Source: an uncultured Flammeovirgaceae bacterium
GTDB taxonomy: Bacteria > Bacteroidota > Bacteroidia > Cytophagales > Cyclobacteriaceae
Direction: 5' to 3'
Length of the DNA: 11,978 nucleotides
Assembly (NCBI GenBank): GCA_946886805.1
Contig: CAMPJM010000076.1
Coordinates: forward strand, 1 to 11,978
The position numbers and the translations under genes were made by a program. Positions 1 to 6,297 of this stretch are shown in pieces (within the stretch, counting starts at the first letter, position 1; the number at the start of each line of letters is the position of its first letter). The notes under the pieces were generated by a model. The model was not told the origin of the DNA and did no database searches. It saw nothing but the letters and a program-made list of their open reading frames with translations.

Positions 1-972
1 CATTGCGCTACAGCACCGGTCGGTATGCATATCGCAAACGGCATGTATGGCCTGATATTGGTTGAGCCAAAAGAAGGCTTGCCCGAAGTAGATAAAGAAT
101 TCTATATCATGCAAAGTGAATTTTACACAAAAGCACCATTCGGGGAGGCCGGATTAACTTCATTTGATATGGAAAAAGCTTTAAATGAGCATCCGGATTA
201 CGTTGTTTTCAATGGAGCTGTTGGTGCTAATATGGGAGACAACGCTATGCAAGTGGAGGTAGGAGAAACGGTACGTTTATATGTTGGAAATGCCGGGCCA
301 AGTTTGGTTTCGTCTTTCCACGTCATAGGGGAGATATTTGACAAAGTATACGTAGAGGGCGGGTCGCTGATAAATGAGGATGTCTCTACAACATTAATAC
401 CAGCAGGGGGAGCGGCTATTGTCGAGTTCAAATGCGAGGTGCCTGGGTCATTGACCCTTGTTGATCATTCTGTTTTCAGGGCATTTAACAAAGGAGCTCT
501 TGCTCAAATAAATATTGTCGGGGAAGAAGAATATGATGTGTTTACCGGCAAACAAAAGGATGCCGTTTATTTACCTGAAGGATCGGCTATACAATCTATT
601 ACGGCTGCTAAGGACACAACTAAAATTCCTGAAAGATCGCTCGCCGAAAGAATGCAAATGGGGAAAATCTTATATGAAACGAACTGTGCTGCCTGTCACC
701 AGCAAGACGGAAAAGGATTGAAAGGAGTATTCCCGCCTTTGGCTAATTCTGACTATTTAATGGCACGGGAAGACAAAGGAATTGGTATAGTATTGCATGG
801 TTTGAGCGGTGAAATAATGGTAAACGGGGAGGTTTATGATGGAGTAATGCCTCAAATGAGACTGGGCGACGATGAAATAGCCAGTATCTTAACCTATGTC
901 CGCAACAGTTGGGGCAACAAGGGAAATTTAGTAACAGCAGAAGAAGTTTCGAATGTTAGAAGTGGTCAATAA
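1..972 (+). CDS. nirK: Copper-containing nitrite reductase with C-terminal cytochrome c domain (5' partial)
   Basis: NirK reduces nitrite to nitric oxide in the periplasm. The frame is open to the left edge, so the N-terminal cupredoxin and any signal peptide are missing; 323 residues remain. Counting from base 1, residues 1-2 are the His-Cys pair (type 2 and type 1 copper ligands). His10 and Met15 complete the visible type 1 site. His107 (in FHVIG) matches the catalytic histidine, and His156 (in VDHSVFRAF) the last type 2 ligand. A linker leads to a cytochrome c domain from about residue 215, with CAACH at 229-233 (bases 685-699) and a probable axial Met in GVMPQM (281-286). The fusion probably lets the enzyme take electrons through its own heme. 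The stop overlaps the next gene, nirV, by 20 bp. The family call is very secure. The ATG at base 25 is internal and not the start. Confidence 0.97.
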   Translation, partial: HCATAPVGMHIANGMYGLILVEPKEGLPEVDKEFYIMQSEFYTKAPFGEAGLTSFDMEKALNEHPDYVVFNGAVGANMGDNAMQVEVGETVRLYVGNAGPSLVSSFHVIGEIFDKVYVEGGSLINEDVSTTLIPAGGAAIVEFKCEVPGSLTLVDHSVFRAFNKGALAQINIVGEEEYDVFTGKQKDAVYLPEGSAIQSITAAKDTTKIPERSLAERMQMGKILYETNCAACHQQDGKGLKGVFPPLANSDYLMAREDKGIGIVLHGLSGEIMVNGEVYDGVMPQMRLGDDEIASILTYVRNSWGNKGNLVTAEEVSNVRSGQ

Positions 973-1762
973 ACCTAAACAGAAATTCAATTATTTGGTC
1001 ATCACTAGCTGTTTTCTGCTGCTGGCTTTTACTTTTGATAGTAAAACCAGCACAGAAATACCCTCGGGAATGGTAGTGGTCCCCGGAGGCGAACACACCC
1101 CCTTCTACGGAAATGAAGGTGATACTACTGTAAGAATATCTCCATTCCTATTAGACAAATATGCGGTTACCAATGCTGAATTCCTGGAGTTTGTTATAGC
1201 CAATCCAAAATGGTCAAAATCTAAAATCCCCGGCATTTATGGTGATACCGGGTACTTGAAGCACTGGGAAAGCGATTTTAAGGTCGGAGACAATTATGAC
1301 CAAATAAAAGATAGCCCCGTGACAAATGTATCATGGTATGCCGCTAATGCATACAGTAAGTGGAAAGGAAAAAGATTGCCTACCATTACCGAGTGGGAAT
1401 ACGCAGGAAGCGCCAAAATCCCAAACGATAATTCTGATTTAGAAAAAATAATTCTAAGCTGGTACAGCAAGCCAACTCCATCTGTTTTGCCGCCGGTTGG
1501 ATCTACATTTATGAATGAGTTTCAGTTATATGATATGCACGGGCTGATTTGGGAATGGGTATATGATTTTAACAGTATTATTATGGGTGGCGACTCTCGA
1601 AGTAACAGTGCCATAAAAAGGGAATTGTTTTGTGCCTCTGGCTCATTTGGTGCTGTGAACAAGGAAGACTATGCCGCTTTTATGAGATTTGCCTATCGTG
1701 GTAGCTTAAAAGCTAACTATACCGTTAGCAACCTTGGATTTAGATGTGCCATGAGTTTATAA
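953..1762 (+). CDS. nirV: NirV-like protein, formylglycine-generating-enzyme (SUMF1) family
   Basis: This 269-residue protein belongs to the FGE-sulfatase/SUMF1 fold family, and its place directly behind nirK marks it as NirV. NirV commonly accompanies nirK, but its biochemical role is not established. Residues 12-28 form a hydrophobic N-terminal segment, so export or membrane anchoring is likely. The SUMF1 domain spans about 38-268, with recognisable blocks SGMVVVPGG (38-46), LPTITEWEYA (142-151), LYDMHGLIWEW (192-202) and the C-terminal SNLGFRCA (259-266). Only two cysteines lie in the C-terminal part (227 and 265). The active-site pair of true formylglycine-generating enzymes, just before the SNLGFRCA block, is replaced by other residues near DYAAFMRF. 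Sulfatase activation is therefore unlikely. The ATG lies 20 bp inside nirK in another frame, which suggests translational coupling and co-expression. Confidence 0.85.
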   Translation: MLEVVNKPKQKFNYLVITSCFLLLAFTFDSKTSTEIPSGMVVVPGGEHTPFYGNEGDTTVRISPFLLDKYAVTNAEFLEFVIANPKWSKSKIPGIYGDTGYLKHWESDFKVGDNYDQIKDSPVTNVSWYAANAYSKWKGKRLPTITEWEYAGSAKIPNDNSDLEKIILSWYSKPTPSVLPPVGSTFMNEFQLYDMHGLIWEWVYDFNSIIMGGDSRSNSAIKRELFCASGSFGAVNKEDYAAFMRFAYRGSLKANYTVSNLGFRCAMSL

Positions 1763-1944
1763 TAACCTGAGGACTGCAATAAAATAACTTGTATATTTTT
1801 ACTTGTTTTTTAATCTTCCTCCTTCGTCACATCCCGAAAGCCTTCGGGGCAAATAGCTACGGCTATTCTTAAATTTTAAGCCTTGATAAAGAACAAAAAA
1901 ACTGCCTATATTTTGAACAACTTATGTCGTTACGAGCCCTAAAG
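1763..1944. other. Intergenic region nirV to SCO gene
   Basis: This 182-bp gap is mostly AT-rich and carries two adjacent short hairpins, listed separately. A weak promoter-like element (TTG at 1883-1885 and TATATTTTG at 1907-1915) lies before the SCO gene. Its spacing is longer than the usual Bacteroidota -33/-7 arrangement, so I do not call it a promoter. No convincing small gene was seen. Confidence 0.4.
1833..1867. repeat. Paired short hairpins in the intergenic region
   Basis: Two perfect 6-bp stems stand back to back. CCCGAA (1833-1838) pairs with TTCGGG (1843-1848) around a 4-nt loop. AATAGC (1852-1857) pairs with GCTATT (1862-1867) around TACG, which is a UNCG-type stable tetraloop closed by C-G. 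A strong U-run does not follow directly, so this could be a weak terminator of the nirK-nirV transcript, a processing site, or a dispersed intergenic repeat. The pairing is seen directly; the function is inferred. Confidence 0.5.
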
Positions 1945-2544
1945 ATGAAATTAACCCACAGTATTCACATTATATTCCTTTTAATATTTGGTGTTTTTTC
2001 GATCTTGTTGCAATCGTGTAAACAGGAAATAAAGAACGAAGAAGAAATTGCTCAACTATTAGATCCTGAGTCTATTTATCAATTAGACGGGGAGTGGCAT
2101 ACACAAAACAATGATACCATCCAGCTTTCGCAGCTCGAGGGAAAAATTCCTGTGGTTGCAATGGTTTTTACCAATTGTGGATTTGCCTGCCCGCGTATAG
2201 TGGCAGACCTAAAAATTATAGAGGAACAATTGCCTAAGGAAAAAGAAGACGAGGTAGTATTTGTGCTTGTCTCTTTTGACACAGAAAGGGATCATCCTTC
2301 CCGGCTTCTTGAATTTGCCATGGAAATGAAACTGGATGAAGATTGGATGCTCTTGCATGGGGGAGAGGAAGAAGTAAGGGAACTATCGATGGTGCTGGAT
2401 GTGCAATATAAAAAACAGCCTGATGGGAATTTTGCCCATTCTAATAATATAATTCTTCTGGATAAAAAAGGCGTTATCGTAACCCAAATAGAAGGGCTCA
2501 GAACAAACTCCAACCCAATTGTAGCGGAAATAAAAAAGCTATAG
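1945..2544 (+). CDS. SCO1/SenC family copper-binding lipoprotein
   Basis: SCO proteins bind copper through a CxxxC motif and a distal histidine on a thioredoxin fold. They deliver copper to, or keep reduced thiols in, the Cu sites of respiratory enzymes. From the ATG at 1945 the protein has 199 residues. A hydrophobic segment (about 5-22) ends in the lipobox LQSC, with the lipidated Cys at 25, so it should be membrane-anchored on the periplasmic side. TNCGFACP carries Cys78 and Cys82, and His165 in FAHSNNIILLD fits the third ligand. All three SCO ligands are present. An in-frame ATG at 1924 would add seven residues; I prefer 1945 because MKLTHS followed by a hydrophobic stretch is a normal lipoprotein start. 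Its position after nirK-nirV suggests copper insertion into NirK or another cuproenzyme such as an oxidase or N2O reductase, but the target is not shown. Confidence 0.9.
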   Translation: MKLTHSIHIIFLLIFGVFSILLQSCKQEIKNEEEIAQLLDPESIYQLDGEWHTQNNDTIQLSQLEGKIPVVAMVFTNCGFACPRIVADLKIIEEQLPKEKEDEVVFVLVSFDTERDHPSRLLEFAMEMKLDEDWMLLHGGEEEVRELSMVLDVQYKKQPDGNFAHSNNIILLDKKGVIVTQIEGLRTNSNPIVAEIKKL

Positions 2545-2612
2545 CTAATCATACCGCTATTCAAGCAAAGAAGGAACCTGCGTATCCTGACTGGAAATTG
2601 CTTTTAAACCTA

Positions 2613-2644
2613 TTTTATAAAGGACTTATTTGTCTTTTATAAAA
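2613..2644. promoter_or_regulatory. Large inverted repeat at the scdA-like promoter (candidate operator)
   Basis: TTTTATAAAGGAC (2613-2625) and GTCTTTTATAAAA (2632-2644) form an inverted repeat with 12 of 13 positions complementary around the spacer TTATTT. The right arm starts on the last base of the -33 element TTTG (2629-2632), so a bound repressor would block RNA polymerase. The downstream gene is an Fe-S/NO repair protein followed by an Rrf2 regulator, so an NO-responsive operator is the natural guess. The pairing is observed; the regulator is inferred. Confidence 0.6.
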
Positions 2645-2660
2645 ATATTTCTTATCTTTA
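2629..2660 (+). promoter_or_regulatory. Bacteroidota-type promoter for the scdA-like gene
   Basis: TTTG at 2629-2632 and TATCTTTA at 2653-2660 are separated by 20 nt. This fits the -33 TTTG / -7 TAnnTTTG pattern of Bacteroidota housekeeping promoters, with A in place of the last G. The start codon at 2691 would leave a leader of roughly 20-25 nt. Confidence 0.6.
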
Positions 2661-2690
2661 TTACAGTATTCATCCTAAACCAATTGTCTC

Positions 2691-3620
2691 ATGAAAACGA
2701 TAACTTTAGACGAGACCAAAAAGGTATATTTGCCTAACAAACCAGCTATTTTGCAAAATTTTGACGCGCTCAATATTGGTGAAAGCATAACAATCAAAAA
2801 CACCAATAATCCCCTTATATTATTTTATCAATTACTTAGCGAACGAGGGAATACCTTCAGTTGGCAGTATCTCGAAAAAGGACCGCAAACCTGGAGAATA
2901 AAAGTAACCAAGCTTTCACCGTCAAAGCAATCACCTACTATTGGTAGCCTTGCTGTTGAAGATTATCGAAAAGCCGAACTATTTCACCGGTTTGGCATTG
3001 ACTATTGCTGCCACGGTGAAAAAACTTTAGCACAAGCGTTTAAAGAGTCTGGCATTAGTCCCGAGATATGGAATGAACTCTATATAGAAGCAATGCAATA
3101 CAAAGAAAAGGAGGTTTACGATTTTGAAGCATGGGACGAGAATTTCCTTATCAATTACATAATCAATACTCATCACTACTTTATCCGGCAAAACATAGAA
3201 CTTATCAGTAGACTTGCTTTTAAAGTGGCGGCAAGGCATGGCCATGAAAATCCGGAATTAAAAGAACTATCCACACGATTGAACTATTTTTTAGTGGAAT
3301 TAGCGGAACATATCCAAAAGGAAGAACAAACGCTTTTCCCAATGATTAAAAAAATGGCACTTCGAAAACACAATACCGAAAATAAATTTGTTGGCCAAGA
3401 TCAAAAGCATAAAGCATTATTTAAGGAATTAATAGAGGAACATCAATCTATCGGCGCAGAATTGAAATATTTTAAAAAAATAACCCGTAATTATAGATTG
3501 CCTGCCAATGCATGTACTTCATATACCCATTTGTATGCTAAATTAATGGAATTTGAGAACGACCTGGTACAGCATATTCATTTAGAGAATAATATTTTGC
3601 TGCCTAAATTCTTAAATTAG
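2691..3620 (+). CDS. scdA: DUF2249 - ScdA_N - hemerythrin fusion, RIC/ScdA/YtfE-type di-iron repair protein
   Basis: RIC (ScdA/YtfE) proteins are cytoplasmic di-iron proteins that restore iron-sulfur centres damaged by NO or peroxide. Three parts are visible in 309 residues. A DUF2249-like domain (about 24-75) contains GESITIKNTNNPLILFYQL. An ScdA_N (DUF542) domain (about 84-140) has the hallmark GIDYCCHG with Cys106-Cys107. A hemerythrin-like four-helix domain spans about 150-308. Likely di-iron ligands are His161 or His162, His183 or His185, His207 and Glu211 (EHIQKE), His251, and His295 with Glu299 (HIHLE). E. coli YtfE is about 220 residues; the extra length here is the N-terminal DUF2249-like domain. 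The gene has its own promoter inside an inverted repeat and stands 114 bp ahead of an Rrf2 regulator. The family call is strong; the role of the N-terminal domain is unknown. Confidence 0.9.
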   Translation: MKTITLDETKKVYLPNKPAILQNFDALNIGESITIKNTNNPLILFYQLLSERGNTFSWQYLEKGPQTWRIKVTKLSPSKQSPTIGSLAVEDYRKAELFHRFGIDYCCHGEKTLAQAFKESGISPEIWNELYIEAMQYKEKEVYDFEAWDENFLINYIINTHHYFIRQNIELISRLAFKVAARHGHENPELKELSTRLNYFLVELAEHIQKEEQTLFPMIKKMALRKHNTENKFVGQDQKHKALFKELIEEHQSIGAELKYFKKITRNYRLPANACTSYTHLYAKLMEFENDLVQHIHLENNILLPKFLN

Positions 3621-3734
3621 AATTAAAAGTTATAAATTGTTTTTCCATTTTTGCTATTCTATCATTTCCCACTCTCTCTTCAAAAACAGAGATTCAGGAG
3701 ATCAAATGGTGCAATAAAGATTAAATAAGATTAG

Positions 3735-4169
3735 ATGATTTCAAAAGCATGTAAATATGGTATTCGTGCGACCATTTTTATTGCCTCCAAAGTAAACATT
3801 AACGAAAAACCGGGAGTTAAAGAAATAGCGAGGGAAATTGATGCCCCCGAAGCTTTTACTGCGAAAATCCTACAATCGCTAAACAAAAAAGGGATCATAA
3901 CTTCCATAAAGGGACCCTACGGCGGTTTCTATTGTGAAGAACATCAATTATCTTTCCCCGTAATCAAAGTTGTTGAGGCTATTGACGGCCTATCCTTTTT
4001 CAAGGAATGTGCGCTTGGGCTAAAATCATGTTCAGATTCACATCCCTGTCCCATGCATTACCAATATGCAAAAACCAGGAATCAACTGTTGAAAACTTTT
4101 CAGGAAACAACTATTCGCTATCTTGCAGGAAATTTAAACAACGGGAGCGTTTACGTGAACAATATATAA
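3735..4169 (+). CDS. Rrf2 family transcriptional regulator (NsrR/RirA-like, probable Fe-S sensor)
   Basis: Rrf2 proteins are winged-helix dimers; NsrR, IscR and RirA hold an Fe-S cluster that senses NO, cluster demand or iron. This 144-residue protein begins with the typical ISKACKYGIRA. The helix-turn-helix region (about 26-60) includes VKEIAREIDAPEAFTAKILQ, and the wing carries KGPYGGF (59-65). Three cysteines at 92, 99 and 105 (CALGLKSC then PC) match the number and near-exact positions of the cluster ligands in NsrR, RirA and IscR. NsrR is the best guess because the gene sits between an RIC-like repair gene and gdhA, within reach of nirK and norB. It lies 37 bp upstream of gdhA on the same strand and could be co-transcribed with it. 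I see no clear promoter in the 114-bp gap before it. The family is certain; the sensed signal is inferred. Confidence 0.9.
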   Translation: MISKACKYGIRATIFIASKVNINEKPGVKEIAREIDAPEAFTAKILQSLNKKGIITSIKGPYGGFYCEEHQLSFPVIKVVEAIDGLSFFKECALGLKSCSDSHPCPMHYQYAKTRNQLLKTFQETTIRYLAGNLNNGSVYVNNI

Positions 4170-4206
4170 GCTTTAAGTATTACTAAAAGTATAAATTAAA
4201 ACAAGT

Positions 4207-5562
4207 ATGTCCAAAGATGATATTATAAGCCGTGTAAAAAAGCGGAATCCAAACGAGACTGAATTTTTACAAGCGGTTGAAGAAGTTATGGAATCGGTGA
4301 GCAGGGTATGGAAAAAGCACCCTGAATACAATGACCTAAAGATCCTGGAAAGGATGATCGAGCCCGAGAGGATCATTTCGTTCCGCGTTTGTTGGCAAGA
4401 TGACAAAGGAGAAATCCATGTCAACCGGGGCTTTAGGGTACAGATGAACTCTGCTATTGGCCCGTATAAAGGAGGCTTGCGATTTCACCCTTCTGTAAAT
4501 TACAGCATCCTGAAATTTTTAGCTTTTGAACAAATTTTCAAAAATGCCTTGACCAGTCTGCCCATGGGCGGCGGTAAAGGTGGTGCTGATTTTGACCCCA
4601 AAGGGAAATCAGATGCAGAAATTATGCGCTTCTGTCAGGCTTTTATGCAGGAGTTGTATCGCCATATTGGCGATTTTACTGATGTGCCTGCGGGCGATAT
4701 TGGCGTGGGATCCCGGGAGATAGGGTATCTTTTTGGAATGTATAAAAAACTGAAGAACGAATTTACCGGTGTCATTACAGGAAAAGGAGAACATTGGGGA
4801 GGAAGTGCCATCAGACCAGAAGCCACAGGATATGGCCTGATTTATTTCGCTTCAAACATGCTACAAGCTAAAGGCGATTCACTTGAAGGAAAGCGATGCC
4901 TAGTGTCAGGAGCGGGAAATGTGGCTCAATTTGCCATAGAAAAAATTATTGATGAGGGTGGGATCCCCATTAGCGCATCTGATTCAACCGGCTTTATAAT
5001 AGATCTAAATGGAATCGATCGTGAAAGGCTGGAGTATCTAAAACATCTCAAAAACATCAAAAGAGGCAGGATAAAGCAGTACATCGAAAAATACCCTGAG
5101 GCCACATTTACGGCATTAAACGGAGATGAAACGTTTAATCCGCTTTGGAAAGAAAAGGCAGACTGTGCTTTCCCTTGTGCTACTCAAAATGAACTCAACG
5201 AACAAGATGCAAAACACCTCGCTAAGAACAATATAAAACTCGTTGCAGAGGGTGCTAACATGCCCTGCACCCCCCAAGCGATTGACGTTCTACAGAAATC
5301 AAATATTTTATATGCACCGGGTAAAGCAGCAAATGCTGGCGGTGTGGCTGTATCAGGCCTGGAAATGACACAAAACAGAATGGGTGTTTACTGGAACAGA
5401 GAAGACGTAGATGAAAGGCTTAAACATATCATGAAAAATATTCATGATGTATGCCTGAAAGCTGCTGAAGATTATGGCGTACCTGGTAATTACCTTGAAG
5501 GCGCCAATATATTTGCTTTCTTAAAGGTGGCTGAAGCGATGAAAGCGCAAGGAATAGTTTAG
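4207..5562 (+). CDS. gdhA: NADP-type glutamate dehydrogenase
   Basis: This enzyme interconverts 2-oxoglutarate plus ammonium and glutamate in the cytoplasm; the short hexameric type mainly assimilates ammonium with NADPH. At 451 residues it is full length. The N-terminal substrate domain contains GPYKGGLRFHPSVN (85-98), the catalytic lysine motif PMGGGKGGADFDPKGKS with Lys124, and DVPAGD with catalytic Asp164. The Rossmann domain starts near 229 with CLVSGAGNVAQFA. C-terminal blocks such as KAANAGGVAVSGLEM are also present. NADPH preference is inferred from the short subfamily, not from a decisive residue. The gene follows the Rrf2 regulator after 37 bp. Its place in a denitrification cluster is unusual, since it does not act in denitrification itself. 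It may have been placed there by chance, or it may respond to the same regulator. Confidence 0.95.
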   Translation: MSKDDIISRVKKRNPNETEFLQAVEEVMESVSRVWKKHPEYNDLKILERMIEPERIISFRVCWQDDKGEIHVNRGFRVQMNSAIGPYKGGLRFHPSVNYSILKFLAFEQIFKNALTSLPMGGGKGGADFDPKGKSDAEIMRFCQAFMQELYRHIGDFTDVPAGDIGVGSREIGYLFGMYKKLKNEFTGVITGKGEHWGGSAIRPEATGYGLIYFASNMLQAKGDSLEGKRCLVSGAGNVAQFAIEKIIDEGGIPISASDSTGFIIDLNGIDRERLEYLKHLKNIKRGRIKQYIEKYPEATFTALNGDETFNPLWKEKADCAFPCATQNELNEQDAKHLAKNNIKLVAEGANMPCTPQAIDVLQKSNILYAPGKAANAGGVAVSGLEMTQNRMGVYWNREDVDERLKHIMKNIHDVCLKAAEDYGVPGNYLEGANIFAFLKVAEAMKAQGIV

Positions 5563-5593
5563 CCGGAAATGGCATTTCATGCTTTAAAGGTTT

Positions 5594-5634
5594 CACGCAA
5601 AGTTCATGAAGCTTTTAGCGCAAAGGGCGCAAAG
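5594..5634. repeat. Degenerate CGCAAAG tandem repeat
   Basis: CACGCAAAG (5594-5602), AGCGCAAAG (5617-5625) and GGCGCAAAG (5626-5634) are three copies of one 9-bp unit, the last two directly in tandem. From memory, CGCAAAG-rich intergenic repeats are common in Bacteroidota genomes. The repeat is seen directly; its role is unknown. Confidence 0.55.
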
Positions 5635-5670
5635 AATGTAAAATTTACAGAAGCGAAAAAACAAAGTACA

Positions 5671-5714
5671 CCCAGATAATAAGCTGATCGAACGAAGAAT
5701 CGGCCCAATCTGGG
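5671..5714. repeat. Two-tier inverted repeat (hairpin)
   Basis: The outer arms CCCAGAT (5671-5677) and ATCTGGG (5708-5714) pair perfectly. Inside them GCTGAT (5683-5688) pairs with ATCGGC (5699-5704), with one G-U pair, around a 10-nt loop. Together they can form a 44-nt stem with an internal loop. No U-run follows, so an intrinsic terminator is not certain. A structured RNA end or a repeat remnant is also possible. Confidence 0.5.
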
Positions 5715-5725
5715 AACTACCAAAT

Positions 5726-5745
5726 TGCCTTCGGCGGAAAAGGCA
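5726..5745. repeat. Short hairpin
   Basis: TGCCTT (5726-5731) pairs with AAGGCA (5740-5745) around the loop CGGCGGAA. It lies 11 bp after the larger hairpin and shares the GCCTTCGG core found in the 1833-1848 hairpin after nirV. Confidence 0.4.
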
Positions 5746-5851
5746 GAAATAGAAATCCAAACATGCTTATTTAATGCAGTAGCTTTACCAAACCATGTCC
5801 TGAAAGGATCTAAGTTTAGTAAAGCATGTATTAATAGCATCCCATTATCTG

Positions 5852-6190
5852 TCATTTTCCTGATTTTTCCATCTCATCTATTGCCAGGGAGGCATGAGCA
5901 TAGGCTGCTCCAGCCCGCATCTCAGAAGCCACCCATATCGCTTCCATAATCTCTTCCTGACTTGCCCCCTTCCTTACTGCCTGCGCCGTATGACCTCGAA
6001 TGCAATAAGGGCACTGCGTTACATGGGCAACCGCTATAGCAATCAGTTGCTTTGTTTTTTCAGGAAGCGCACCCTCTTTAAAAACTACCTTACTGAAGTT
6101 TCTAAACGCTTCTGTTATTTCTGGAGATAGAGCAGCTTTTTTTTCTGACATCTCCCTTGACGAGGGTGGATACAAATTTTCCTCTTTCAT
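5852..6190 (-). CDS. AhpD-like / carboxymuconolactone decarboxylase family protein
   Basis: This 112-residue protein belongs to the AhpD/CMD fold family, which includes CxxC alkylhydroperoxidases. Residues 40-110 hold the core: ALPEKTKQLIAIAVA, then CPYCIRGH with Cys60, Cys63 and His67, then the helix with EEIMEAIWVASEMRAG. Glu44 plus the CxxC-x3-His arrangement fits the redox-active AhpD-type proton relay, so peroxidase or thiol-disulfide activity is plausible; the substrate is unknown. It has no signal peptide and should be cytoplasmic. It lies 107 bp downstream of the cupin gene on the same strand and converges on gdhA. Met14 (codon 6149-6151) is an alternative start that would leave the domain intact. 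The gene is probably expressed with the cupin, but the 107-bp gap leaves room for its own promoter. Confidence 0.85.
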   Translation of the reverse strand: MKEENLYPPSSREMSEKKAALSPEITEAFRNFSKVVFKEGALPEKTKQLIAIAVAHVTQCPYCIRGHTAQAVRKGASQEEIMEAIWVASEMRAGAAYAHASLAIDEMEKSGK

Positions 6191-6297
6191 ATTTATTTGT
6201 TTTAATTATTTATACTCATGCTGTTTTTGACTACGCATCTTGAAAACAGTGGGGTAGTAGTAATCAACGAGGCGGAGCCTTGACGCAATTTATCAGA
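6191..6297. other. Gap between the cupin and AhpD-like genes
   Basis: This 107-bp gap contains an inverted repeat, CTGTTTT (6221-6227) and AAAACAG (6243-6249) with a 15-nt spacer, and a small AGGC-GGA-GCCT hairpin near 6270. Neither has a U-run on the transcribed strand, so no terminator is called. The AT-rich leader just before the AhpD-like start is typical for Bacteroidota. Confidence 0.35.

Larger units (their letters stand above)
5563..5851. other. Intergenic region between convergent gdhA and the AhpD-like gene
   Basis: This 289-bp stretch has no gene I trust. It holds a degenerate GCGCAAAG repeat (5594-5634), a two-tier hairpin (5671-5714) and a second hairpin (5726-5745). It probably contains the transcription ends of gdhA (+) and the AhpD-like gene (-). 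A minus-strand frame through it (5604-5855) overlaps the AhpD-like stop by ATGA but runs through repeat sequence and matches no family I know. Confidence 0.5.

Noticed and set aside
1907..1915. Promoter -7 element TATATTTTG before the SCO gene
   Set aside because: It does not fit TAnnTTTG exactly and the spacing to the nearest TTG is too long.
5604..5855. 83-codon minus-strand frame overlapping the AhpD-like stop by ATGA
   Set aside because: It matches no family I recognise, and its second half is the translation of the CGCAAAG repeat and hairpin region. The ATGA overlap alone is not enough.
6221..6249. Hairpin CTGTTTT/AAAACAG as a terminator for the cupin gene
   Set aside because: The loop is 15 nt, the stem is AT-rich, and no U-run follows on the transcribed strand.
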